DNA from: Burkholderia sp.
GTDB taxonomy: Bacteria > Pseudomonadota > Gammaproteobacteria > Burkholderiales > Burkholderiaceae
Reading direction: 5' to 3'
NCBI GenBank assembly: GCA_030151225.1
Contig: JASLEG010000270.1
Coordinates: 1 to 10,249, forward strand
Length of the DNA stretch: 10,249 nt
The position numbers were made by a program, and so were the translations under genes. The notes beneath the pieces were generated by a model. That model saw only the letters and a program-made list of their open reading frames with translations, was not told the DNA's origin and did not search any database. Below, in pieces: positions 1 through 6,429 of this stretch (its first letter is position 1; each line of letters opens with the position of its first letter).

Positions 1-1201
1 GCGCGAACGCGTCGCGCCAGGCGCGCGCGCCGGCATCGGCCGCGCCGCCGCCACGCGGATCGTCCTGCGCCGAGGTGCGCAGCAGCATCAGGTCGAGGTC
101 ACCGGCGCGCTCGGCCAGCCGCTCGCCGAACGGCCGCGCGAGCCGGCGCACGAGCCCCGTGCGCGGCGAGCCGCCGGCCACCAGCTTCGACACGTTGCGC
201 ACCTGCGCATAGCCGATCAGCGCGGCCACCGGGTCGGCGCCGGCCAGCGTCAGGGTTTCCGCGCCGAGCTCGGCGGCCAGCTTCAGCGCGTCGAGCGGGC
301 GGCGCCGACGCGCGTCGTCGAGCCGCTGCGATTGCGGCGTCTCCACGTACACGGCCAGCCAGTCGGCCTTGAGCCCGGCCGCGAGCCGCGCGGCCGCGCG
401 CACCAGCGTGGGCGCCTCGGGGCCCGGGCCGACGCACACCATCAGCCGCTCGCGCGCCTGCCAGATCCGCGCGATCGACCGGTCGGCGCGGTATTCGCGC
501 ATCTGCGCGTCGACCCGATCGGCGGTGCGCCGCAGCGCGAGCTCGCGCAGCGCGATCAGGTTGCCCTTGCGGAAGAAGTTGCGCACCGCGCGCTCGGCCT
601 GCTGCGGCAGATACACCTTGCCGTCGCGCAGCCGCTCGAGCAGCTCGTCGGCCGGCAGATCCACCAGCGTGACCTCGTCGGCCGCGTCGAACACGCGGTC
701 GGGCACGGTCTCCCACACGCGGATGCCGGTGATCGCGCCCACCACGTCGTTGAGGCTCTCGAGATGCTGGACGTTGACGGTGGTGTAGACGTCGATGCCG
801 GCGTCGAGCAGCTCGTGCACGTCCTGCCAGCGCTTCAGGTGGCGCGTGCCGGCCAGGTTCGAGTGCGCGAGCTCGTCCACCAGCACGAGCTGCGGGCGCC
901 GCGCGAGCGCCGTGTCGAGATCGAATTCGTCGAGCTGCCGGCCGCGATGCGTGATCGCCAGCGGCGGCAGTTGCGCGAGCCCCTCGAGCAGTTCGGCCGT
1001 CTCGCGGCGACCGTGCGTCTCGACGATGCCCACCAGCACTCCCACGCCTTCATCCGCCCGCGCGCGCGCGGCGCGCAGCATCGCGTAGGTCTTGCCCACG
1101 CCGGCCGACGCGCCGAAGAAGATCTTGAGCCGGCCGCGCTGCTGCCGCTCCTCGTCGCGCTGGAGCTTGTCGAGCAACTGGTCGGGATCGGGACGGTTCA
1201 T
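1..1201 (-). CDS. kdpD: Sensor histidine kinase KdpD, N-terminal part (cut by left window edge)
   Basis: KdpD is the membrane sensor kinase that, with the response regulator KdpE, switches on the Kdp potassium pump under potassium limitation or osmotic stress. The minus-strand frame is open from the ATG at 1201 to the edge, giving 400 residues; the family usually has about 900. Visible parts are the KdpD domain with a Walker A motif GASAGVGKT (residues 30-38), the VETHGR motif (60-65), a Walker B-like LVLVDELAHSN (105-115), the TTVNVQHLESLND block (140-152) and FFRKGNLIALREL. A universal-stress-protein-like domain follows from about residue 250 to the edge. The four transmembrane helices, GAF-like and kinase domains lie outside the window. 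The gene starts 158 bp after kdpC and is separated from it by an intrinsic terminator, so it may be partly independent of the structural genes. The SD sequence is weak (GGAG about 14 nt upstream). Identity is secure from the N-terminal motifs and context. Confidence 0.96.
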   Translation of the reverse strand, partial: MNRPDPDQLLDKLQRDEERQQRGRLKIFFGASAGVGKTYAMLRAARARADEGVGVLVGIVETHGRRETAELLEGLAQLPPLAITHRGRQLDEFDLDTALARRPQLVLVDELAHSNLAGTRHLKRWQDVHELLDAGIDVYTTVNVQHLESLNDVVGAITGIRVWETVPDRVFDAADEVTLVDLPADELLERLRDGKVYLPQQAERAVRNFFRKGNLIALRELALRRTADRVDAQMREYRADRSIARIWQARERLMVCVGPGPEAPTLVRAAARLAAGLKADWLAVYVETPQSQRLDDARRRRPLDALKLAAELGAETLTLAGADPVAALIGYAQVRNVSKLVAGGSPRTGLVRRLARPFGERLAERAGDLDLMLLRTSAQDDPRGGGAADAGARAWRDAFA

Positions 1202-1359
1202 ACGCGCCTGCGCGCTCCGGTTGTCGAGAGGCGATTCATTGTCGTGCAAATCTCGAAGACAGATCGAAAAAAAAGCGCGGCACGGTCGAGCCGTGCCGCC
1301 GAAAGGAAGCCCGCCTGGCGGCGCGCTCCGGTCAGGCCCGATCGAATCGGGGCGCGGGA
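1202..1359. other. 158-bp kdpC-kdpD intergenic region
   Basis: Apart from the terminator at 1267-1299, the roughly 65 bp between it and kdpD is relatively AT-rich for this genome and could hold a kdpD promoter. I found no convincing -35/-10 pair. No small gene is evident. Confidence 0.5.
1267..1299 (-). terminator. Intrinsic terminator after kdpC
   Basis: Read on the minus strand, a perfect 9-bp GC-rich stem (arms 1299-1291 and 1285-1277, 5-nt loop) is followed after two bases by eight consecutive T (1274-1267). This is a textbook Rho-independent terminator. It lies about 60 nt after the kdpC stop and about 65 nt before the kdpD start. It should end or attenuate the kdpFABC transcript before kdpD. 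Confidence 0.82.
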
Positions 1360-1959
1360 TCAGGGCGCCGGCCTGGCCGCGTCGAGCGCGAGGTTCAGCT
1401 CGAGCACGTTCACGCGCGGCTCGCCGAACAGGCCGAGCTGATGGCCCTGCGTGTGCGCGTCCACCAGCTTGCGCACCGCGTCGGCCGACAGGCCGCGCGC
1501 CTTCGCCACCCGCTCGACCTGGTAGGCGGCCGCGGCCGGGCTGATTTCCGGGTCGAGCCCGCTGCCCGAGGCAGTCACCAGATCGACCGGCACCGGTTGC
1601 GAGAGATCGGTGCCGGCCGCCTTCAGCGCGTCGAGGCGGCCCTTCACCTGGTCGGTCAGCGCCGGATTCAGCGGGCCGAGGTTCGAGGCGCTGGAGCCCT
1701 GCGCGTTGTAGGGCATCGGCGCGGTGGCCGAGAGCCGGCCCCAGAAGTATTGCGGCGCGTCGAACGACTGGCCGATCAGCCTGGAGCCGACCGGGCGGCC
1801 GTTCAGCTCGATCAGGCTGCCGCCGGCCTGATGCGGGAACACGGCCGAACCGAAGGCGGTCATCACCGCCGGATAGACGAGGCCGGTCACGGCGGCGAGC
1901 ACCACGAACAGCACCACCAGCGGACGAAGCAAACGAAGCGGATGAATCACGGATGTCAT
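1360..1959 (-). CDS. kdpC: Potassium-transporting ATPase subunit KdpC
   Basis: KdpC (199 residues; E. coli about 190) is the single-span inner-membrane subunit that stabilises the KdpFABC pump and has been proposed to increase ATP affinity of KdpB. The sequence shows an N-terminal hydrophobic helix (about residues 11-33, ending in the GLVYPAVMT motif). Family blocks follow: LIGQSFDAPQYFWGRLSAT, YNAQGSSASNLGPLNP, VTASGSGLDPEISPAAA, and the C-terminal GEPRVNVLELNLAL. The start at 1959 is fixed by a strong SD (GAGGAG, 7 nt upstream) and lies only 11 bp after the kdpB stop, so the two genes are probably co-translated. The same frame stays open far upstream through kdpB, but that extension has no family similarity. 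KdpC is the last gene before the terminator at 1267-1299. Confidence 0.97.
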   Translation of the reverse strand: MTSVIHPLRLLRPLVVLFVVLAAVTGLVYPAVMTAFGSAVFPHQAGGSLIELNGRPVGSRLIGQSFDAPQYFWGRLSATAPMPYNAQGSSASNLGPLNPALTDQVKGRLDALKAAGTDLSQPVPVDLVTASGSGLDPEISPAAAAYQVERVAKARGLSADAVRKLVDAHTQGHQLGLFGEPRVNVLELNLALDAARPAP

Positions 1960-1970
1960 GACGAAGCTCC

Positions 1971-4100
1971 TCAAACCCAGCCGAGCGCGGCCAGCACGAT
2001 GTCGATCAGCTTGATGCCGACGAACGGCACCAGGATCCCGCCGAGCCCGTAGACCAGCAGGTTGCGGCGCAGCAGCGTGGCCGCGCCCAGCGGGCGATAG
2101 CGCACGCCCTTCAGCGCCAGCGGGATCAGCAGCACGATGATCAGCGCGTTGAAGATCACCGCGGACAGGATGGCCGAGGTGGGCGTGGCCAGGCGCATCA
2201 CGTTCAGCGCGTCGAGCTGCGGGTAGGTGGTGGCGAACGCGGCCGGGATGATCGCGAAATACTTGGCGATGTCGTTGGCGATCGAGAAGGTGGTGAGCGA
2301 GCCGCGCGTCATCAGCATCTGCTTGCCGATCTCCACGATCTCGATCAGCTTGGTGGGGTTCGAGTCGAGATCCACCATGTTGCCGGCTTCCTTCGCCGCC
2401 TGGGTGCCGGTGTTCATGGCCACCGCCACGTCGGCCTGCGCGAGCGCGGGCGCGTCGTTGGTGCCGTCGCCGGTCATCGCCACCAGGCGCCCGGCCGACT
2501 GGTGCTCGCGGATCGTGGCGAGCTTGGTCTCGGGCGTGGCTTCGGCCAGGAAGTCGTCCACCCCGGCCTCGGCCGCGATGGCGGCGGCCGTGAGCCGGTT
2601 GTCGCCGGTCACCATCACCGTCTTGATGCCCATCTTGCGCAGCTCGGCGAAGCGCTCGCGGATGCCGCCCTTCACGATGTCCTTGAGCTCGATCACGCCG
2701 AGCACGCGCGCCGCGCCGCCCTGCAGCTCGGCCACCACCAGCGGCGTGCTGCCGCGGCGGGCGACCTCGTCCACGGCGCGCTTCACGTCCTCGGGAAAGC
2801 GCGCGCCGTGCGCCTCGACGTACTGGCGGATCGCGTCGGCCGCGCCCTTGCGGATCTCGCGCGTGGCGGCACCGACACCAGCGCCGGCGCCGCCCGCGCC
2901 GGCCTGCGCAGGCAGGTCCACGCCGCTCATGCGGGTCTGCGCCGAGAAGCCGATGAAGCTCGCCTGCAGCGCGGCCATGTCGCGCTGGCGCAGGTTGAAG
3001 CGCGTCTTGGCCAGCACCACGATGCTGCGCCCTTCCGGCGTCTCGTCGGCCAGCGACGAGAGTTGCGCGGCGTCGGCCAGCACCTCGGCGGCGATACCCG
3101 CGGCCGGCACGAATTCGGATGCCTGACGATTGCCGAGCGTGATGGTGCCGGTCTTGTCGAGCAGCAGCACGTCCACGTCGCCGGCCGCCTCCACCGCGCG
3201 GCCCGAGGTGGCGATCACGTTGGCCTGCATCATGCGGCTCATGCCGGCCACGCCGATCGCAGACAGCAGGCCGCCGATCGTGGTCGGGATCAGGCACACC
3301 AGCAGCGCCACCAGCGCGGTGATGGTCACCACGTGGCCGGCCTTCATCGCGTCCACCGAGAACATCGAGAACGGCAGCAGCGTGGCGGTGGCGAGCAGCA
3401 TCACGATGGTCAGCGCCACCAGCAGGATGGTCAGCGCGATCTCGTTCGGCGTCTTCTTGCGCTTGGCGCCTTCCACCATCGCGATCATGCGGTCGAGGAA
3501 GGCCTCGCCGGGGTTCGCCGTGACCTTCACGACGATCCAGTCCGACAGCACGCGCGTGCCACCCGTCACCGACGTGAAATCGCCGCCCGATTCGCGAATC
3601 ACCGGCGCCGATTCGCCGGTGATGGCCGATTCGTCGACCGAGGCCACGCCGTCCACCACCTCGCCGTCGGCGGGGATCGTGTCGCCGGCCTCGACCAGCA
3701 CCACGTCGCCGCGACGCAGGTCGCTCGCGGTGGTGATGCGGATCGACGACTTCGGATGCGGCGCGTCGAGCTTCTTCGCCATCACATCCTGCTTGGCGCT
3801 GCGCAGCGACGCGGCCTGCGCCTTCGAGCGGCCCTCGGCCAGCGCCTCGGCGAAGTTGGCGAACAGCACCGTGAACCACAGCCACAGCGTGATGGCCAGG
3901 ATGAAGCCGGCCGGCGCCTCGGCCTGGCCCGCGAGCGCGGCAATCCACAGGATGGTGGTCAGCACGCTGCCGACGTAGACGCAGAACATCACCGGATTGC
4001 GGAACTGCGTGCGCGGCGTGAGTTTCTTGAACGAGTCGACGATCGCCGGGCGCAGCAGCGCCGGGTCGAACATCGATCGTGTTGCGGAATGTTGATTCAT
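1971..4100 (-). CDS. kdpB: Potassium-transporting P-type ATPase catalytic subunit KdpB
   Basis: KdpB (709 residues) is the ATP-hydrolysing P-type ATPase subunit of the KdpFABC potassium uptake pump in the inner membrane. All signature motifs are present: TGES in the actuator domain (161-164; Ser164 corresponds to E. coli Ser162, whose phosphorylation inhibits the pump), the membrane motif CLIPTTIGGL (269-278), the phosphorylation motif DKTGTIT with Asp315, the nucleotide-domain block GFSAQTRMSG, MVTGDNRLTAAAI (496-508) and the hinge motif TGDGTNDAPAL (543-553). An Ala/Gly-rich insertion of about 15 residues sits in the nucleotide-binding domain (about 394-415) relative to the E. coli protein. 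The start at 4100 has a GAGG Shine-Dalgarno 6 nt upstream. An in-frame ATG 18 nt earlier (4118) overlaps that SD and is unlikely to be used. KdpB follows kdpA after a 106-bp hairpin-containing gap and precedes kdpC by 11 bp. Confidence 0.98.
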   Translation of the reverse strand: MNQHSATRSMFDPALLRPAIVDSFKKLTPRTQFRNPVMFCVYVGSVLTTILWIAALAGQAEAPAGFILAITLWLWFTVLFANFAEALAEGRSKAQAASLRSAKQDVMAKKLDAPHPKSSIRITTASDLRRGDVVLVEAGDTIPADGEVVDGVASVDESAITGESAPVIRESGGDFTSVTGGTRVLSDWIVVKVTANPGEAFLDRMIAMVEGAKRKKTPNEIALTILLVALTIVMLLATATLLPFSMFSVDAMKAGHVVTITALVALLVCLIPTTIGGLLSAIGVAGMSRMMQANVIATSGRAVEAAGDVDVLLLDKTGTITLGNRQASEFVPAAGIAAEVLADAAQLSSLADETPEGRSIVVLAKTRFNLRQRDMAALQASFIGFSAQTRMSGVDLPAQAGAGGAGAGVGAATREIRKGAADAIRQYVEAHGARFPEDVKRAVDEVARRGSTPLVVAELQGGAARVLGVIELKDIVKGGIRERFAELRKMGIKTVMVTGDNRLTAAAIAAEAGVDDFLAEATPETKLATIREHQSAGRLVAMTGDGTNDAPALAQADVAVAMNTGTQAAKEAGNMVDLDSNPTKLIEIVEIGKQMLMTRGSLTTFSIANDIAKYFAIIPAAFATTYPQLDALNVMRLATPTSAILSAVIFNALIIVLLIPLALKGVRYRPLGAATLLRRNLLVYGLGGILVPFVGIKLIDIVLAALGWV

Positions 4101-4103
4101 TGT

Positions 4104-4110
4104 GATCCTC
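4104..4110 (-). promoter_or_regulatory. Shine-Dalgarno that decides the kdpB start
   Basis: On the minus strand GAGGATC lies 4-10 nt ahead of the ATG at 4100, so the GAGG core is 6 nt from the start. It falls inside the six codons that the alternative ATG at 4118 would add, which favours the 4100 start. A palindrome (4115-4130) lies immediately upstream and could influence access to it. Confidence 0.7.
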
Positions 4111-4114
4111 GATG

Positions 4115-4130
4115 GCATCGCGAGCGATGC
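4115..4130 (-). repeat. Short perfect palindrome just upstream of the kdpB SD
   Basis: GCATCGC and its exact complement are separated by two bases, which would fold as a 6-bp stem with a 4-nt loop in the mRNA. It ends 4 nt before the kdpB Shine-Dalgarno. A role in setting the KdpB translation level is an inference only. Confidence 0.5.
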
Positions 4131-4176
4131 GCGGATACCGGATTCCCGTTTTGCCTGTGTTGCGTGTGTCGTGCGG

Positions 4177-4201
4177 GGCGGCGCCCACCGGGCGCGCCGC
4201 C
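4177..4201 (-). repeat. Intercistronic hairpin between kdpA and kdpB
   Basis: Starting 5 nt after the kdpA stop, the mRNA can form a GC-rich stem. GGCGGC (4201-4196) pairs with GCCGCC (4182-4177), and inside it GCCC pairs with GGGC around a 3-nt loop, with a 2-nt bulge on one side. No T tract follows, so it is not a classical terminator. It may stabilise the kdpA 3' end or attenuate readthrough; that role is inferred. Confidence 0.5.
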
Positions 4202-4206
4202 GGCCG

Positions 4207-6015
4207 TCAATGCGGGTTCGCGAACAGCATCAGGTGCTCGACGCCCGGGCCCAGCGCGAGCGCCGGCACGTAGGTCAGCGCCCCCACCAGCAGCACCGAG
4301 CCGAGCAGCAGCACCACGAACAGCGGGCCGTGGGTGGGCAGCGTGCCGCTGGTGGCCGCGATGCGCTTCTTGGCCGCGAGCGAGCCCGCGATCGCCAGCA
4401 CCGGCACGATCGTGCCGAAGCGACCGAACCACATCGCGATCGCCGTGAGCCAGTTGTAGAACGGCGTGCTGACCGTGAGCCCGGCGAACGCGCTGCCGTT
4501 GTTGTTGGCGGCCGAGCTGAACGCGTAGAGGATTTCCGAGAAGCCGTGCGGGCCGGGGTTGGCGATGCCGGCTCGACCGGCCTCGGACAGCACCGCGATC
4601 GAGGTGCCGAGCAGTACCAGCAGCGGCGTGAGCAGCACCACGATCGACACCATCTTCATCTCGTGGGACTCGATCTTCTTGCCGACGTATTCGGGCGTGC
4701 GACCGATCATCAGGCCCGCCACGAACACCGCCAGCAGCGCGAACACCAGCATCCCGTAGAGCCCCGAGCCCACCCCGCCGAAGATCACCTCGCCGAGCTG
4801 GATCAGCAGCATCGGCACCAGGCCGCCCACCGGCGTCAGCGAATCGTGGGCGCCATCCACCGCGCCGCACGAGGCCGCGGTGGTGGCGACCACGAACAGG
4901 CTGGTCTGGGCGATGCCGAAGCGGGTTTCCTTGCCTTCCATGTTGCCGCCGGCCTGCAGCGCGCCGGCGCCCTGATCCACGTGCAGCGCCGCGAACTGCG
5001 GGTTGCCGCGCTGTTCGGAGGCGGCCTCCACGCCCACCGCGGCCGCGAACGCCACCGTCATCGCCGCGAGCACGGCCACGCCCTGCCTGCGGTCGCCGAT
5101 CATGCGGCCGAACACCAGGCACAGGGCAGCCGGCAGGATCAGGATCGACAGCATCTCGATCATGTTCGCGAGCGGCGTGGGGTTCTCGTACGGATGCGCG
5201 GAATTGCCGTTGAAGAAGCCGCCGCCGTTGGTGCCGAGCATCTTGATCGACTCCTGGGTGGCCACCGGGCCCATCGCGATCGTCTGCGTCTTCAGCGGCG
5301 TGGCCACCGTGACCGGGTTGCCCTTGTCGTCCTTCAGCGGATTGCCCTGCGCGTCGAGCTTCGGCGCCTGATAGGTGGACGCCTGCAGCGTGGGCACGTC
5401 GGTGTAGGCGCGGAAGTTCTGGATCACGCCCTGGCTCATCAGCAGCGCCGCCACCACCGCCGCCATCGGCAGCAGCACGTACAGCGTCACGCGCGTGACG
5501 TCCACCCAGAAGTTGCCGATCGTGCGCGCCGTGTGACGCGCGAAGCCGCGGATCAGCGCGATCACCACCACGATGCCGGTGGCCGCCGACAGGAAGTTCT
5601 GCACGGTCAGGCCCAGCATCTGCGTCAGATAGCTGACGGTCTGTTCCGGCGAGTAGTCCTGCCAGTTGGTGTTGGTGACGAAGCTCACCGCCGTGTTGAA
5701 CGCGCCGTCCGCCGTCATCGGCGCGAACTGCTGCGGATTGCCGGGCAGCCATTGCTGGATGCGCAGCAGCAGGTACAGCACGAACAGGCCGAGCACGTTG
5801 AACGCGATGGTGGCGAGCGCGTACTGCTTCCACGACATTTCGGCGGCCGGATCGACGCCGGCCACGCGGTACAGCATGCGCTCCAGCGGGCCGAACACGC
5901 GCACCACGCGCGCGCTGCCGTCCATCACGCGGGTCAGATAGCCGGCCACCGGTACCGCCAGTGCCAGCAGCACGACGAGGAAGATCCCCGCCTGCAGGAG
6001 GTTGTTCGCGTTCAT
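4207..6015 (-). CDS. kdpA: Potassium-transporting ATPase potassium-binding subunit KdpA
   Basis: KdpA (602 residues; E. coli 557) is the channel-like subunit of the SKT superfamily that binds and selects potassium in the KdpFABC inner-membrane pump. The four pore-loop selectivity-filter segments are visible: VTNTNWQ (113-119), GTNGGGFFNGNSAHPYENPT (261-280), SCGAVDGAHDSLTPVGGLVP (382-401) and SAANNNGSAFAGL (501-513). QLGEVIFGGVGSGLYGML follows the third. About ten hydrophobic spans surround these loops. A polar periplasmic-type insertion (about 214-248, rich in Lys, Asp, Gln) explains much of the extra length over E. coli. The start at 6015 has a GGAGG Shine-Dalgarno 7 nt upstream and overlaps the kdpF stop by 4 bases (ATGA), implying translational coupling. 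A longer frame to 6123 contains no KdpA-like residues. Confidence 0.98.
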   Translation of the reverse strand: MNANNLLQAGIFLVVLLALAVPVAGYLTRVMDGSARVVRVFGPLERMLYRVAGVDPAAEMSWKQYALATIAFNVLGLFVLYLLLRIQQWLPGNPQQFAPMTADGAFNTAVSFVTNTNWQDYSPEQTVSYLTQMLGLTVQNFLSAATGIVVVIALIRGFARHTARTIGNFWVDVTRVTLYVLLPMAAVVAALLMSQGVIQNFRAYTDVPTLQASTYQAPKLDAQGNPLKDDKGNPVTVATPLKTQTIAMGPVATQESIKMLGTNGGGFFNGNSAHPYENPTPLANMIEMLSILILPAALCLVFGRMIGDRRQGVAVLAAMTVAFAAAVGVEAASEQRGNPQFAALHVDQGAGALQAGGNMEGKETRFGIAQTSLFVVATTAASCGAVDGAHDSLTPVGGLVPMLLIQLGEVIFGGVGSGLYGMLVFALLAVFVAGLMIGRTPEYVGKKIESHEMKMVSIVVLLTPLLVLLGTSIAVLSEAGRAGIANPGPHGFSEILYAFSSAANNNGSAFAGLTVSTPFYNWLTAIAMWFGRFGTIVPVLAIAGSLAAKKRIAATSGTLPTHGPLFVVLLLGSVLLVGALTYVPALALGPGVEHLMLFANPH

Positions 6016-6104
6016 TCGATGTCCTCCGCGCGCAGCAGCGCGTAGACCAGATACGCGAACAGCAGCGCGGTGGCCAACCCCGCGAGCCAGAGCATCCAGT
6101 TCAT
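6012..6104 (-). CDS. kdpF: Potassium-transporting ATPase small subunit KdpF
   Basis: KdpF is a 30-residue single-helix membrane peptide that stabilises the KdpFABC complex. The hydrophobic stretch covers about residues 3-24, ending in FAYLVYALLRAEDIE. This matches the E. coli KdpF signature GYLVYALINAE. The first ATG (6104) is preferred because it overlaps the stop of the upstream small ORF (ATGA) and follows a G-rich SD-like run. A second ATG three codons on is possible. The kdpF stop overlaps the kdpA start by 4 bases. Its size would cause it to be missed by many gene finders. Confidence 0.93.
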   Translation of the reverse strand: MNWMLWLAGLATALLFAYLVYALLRAEDIE

Positions 6105-6208
6105 TGACGCCCCCCGCGACCATATTGCGAGAGCTTGTCGCACCCCGCGACGAGCGCGACGATCAGCACCGAAAACAGTGCGAGCCCGCCGATGTACAGC
6201 GCATCCAT
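6101..6208 (-). CDS. Unnamed 35-residue membrane peptide, first gene of the kdp operon
   Basis: This small frame reads MDALYIGGLALFSVLIVALV, then AGCDKLSQYGRGGRQ, and stops. Three things support it as a gene: a good SD (GGAG 9 nt upstream of the ATG at 6208), a 4-base ATGA overlap with kdpF, and a position directly behind the KdpE-like operator and promoter. It has one predicted membrane helix (about 4-22) and a positively charged C-terminus, suggesting a cytoplasmic C-terminal end. VAGC at 20-23 resembles a lipobox with Asp at +2, but the N-terminus lacks the positive charges of a signal peptide. It is distinct from KdpF, which follows it. I recall similar short peptides ahead of kdpF in other proteobacteria but know no established function. 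A role in assembling or regulating KdpFABC is inference. Confidence 0.75.
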   Translation of the reverse strand: MDALYIGGLALFSVLIVALVAGCDKLSQYGRGGRQ

Positions 6209-6246
6209 TGTTGTGTTCTCCGTGTTCCTGTTCGAACGGATGCAAC

Positions 6247-6277
6247 GTTATGGGAATGCGCGTAAAGGGCGGGTCAA
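6247..6277 (-). promoter_or_regulatory. Candidate kdp operon promoter
   Basis: On the minus strand TTGACC (6277-6272) resembles a -35 box and CATAAC (6252-6247) a -10 box, with a long 19-bp spacer. The weak match fits a promoter that needs activation by KdpE bound just upstream (6285-6310). The start of transcription would lie near 6240, leaving a leader of about 30 nt before the first ORF. The exact boxes are uncertain. Confidence 0.45.
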
Positions 6278-6284
6278 AGCTCGG

Positions 6285-6310
6285 CGGGCGGGTGTAAAAA
6301 ACGCGTAAAC
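6285..6310 (-). promoter_or_regulatory. Putative KdpE operator
   Basis: The minus strand carries GTTTACGCG directly followed by TTTTTTACACCCGCCCG. From memory, the E. coli KdpE site has a TTTATAC half followed by T-rich TTTTTTTACACCCCGCCCG, so the resemblance is close over about 25 bases. Two TTTAC half-sites are 11 bp apart, one helical turn, as expected for a head-to-tail OmpR-family dimer. It lies just upstream of the candidate -35 box and about 77 bp from the first ORF of the operon. It stands out as T-rich in a very GC-rich background. Confidence 0.75.
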
Positions 6311-6340
6311 GCGGCGACGGGAATGAGGGGAACGACGGGC

Positions 6341-6366
6341 GGGAGCGGGAGAGGGAGAGGGAGAGG
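6341..6366 (+). repeat. GGGAGA hexamer repeat, G-quadruplex-prone
   Basis: The plus strand has one GGGAGC followed by three GGGAGA units and GG. Together with GGG at 6337-6339 this gives five G-triplets separated by loops of 1-3 nt, a canonical G-quadruplex pattern. It lies about 30 bp upstream of the putative KdpE site and 64 bp beyond the quinone reductase stop. On the transcribed minus strand it is a C/T-rich, G-poor run. Confidence 0.7.
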
Positions 6367-6382
6367 CCGCCGGGGCGGCGGC
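6366..6382 (-). terminator. GC hairpin downstream of qor, possible weak terminator
   Basis: A perfect 7-bp stem (GCCGCCG/CGGCGGC) with a 3-nt loop lies about 48 nt after the quinone reductase stop on the minus strand. No T tract follows; instead the transcript continues into a C/T-rich stretch. It could help Rho-dependent termination or 3'-end protection before the kdp promoter. As an intrinsic terminator it is unconvincing. Confidence 0.3.
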
Positions 6383-6429
6383 GCGGCGCGACACGACGGG
6401 CGTGCCTGTGGTCCGGCGGGCGGGTGTGC

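Larger units (their letters stand above)
6209..6429. other. 221-bp qor-kdp intergenic control region
   Basis: From the qor stop toward kdp it holds a GC hairpin, the GGGAGA repeat, the putative KdpE operator, the candidate promoter and the SD of the small membrane ORF. No other gene was seen. Confidence 0.6.

Noticed and set aside
99..716. A 205-codon minus-strand Arg/Ala-rich frame in the kdpD region
   Set aside because: It is a different frame from the continuous KdpD reading, which carries all the family motifs.
1360..4188. A 942-codon minus-strand open frame covering kdpB and kdpC
   Set aside because: Only its last 199 codons are real (kdpC). The rest is an Arg/Gly-rich alternative frame of kdpB, kept open by the high GC content.
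2502..4448. A 648-codon plus-strand frame antisense to kdpB
   Set aside because: The product is dominated by His, Arg, Gly and Ala with no domain, as expected of an antisense frame in GC-rich DNA. KdpB on the other strand is certain.
4102..6045. A 647-codon plus-strand frame antisense to kdpA
   Set aside because: Low-complexity His/Arg/Gln-rich translation with no recognisable motif; it is the shadow of kdpA.
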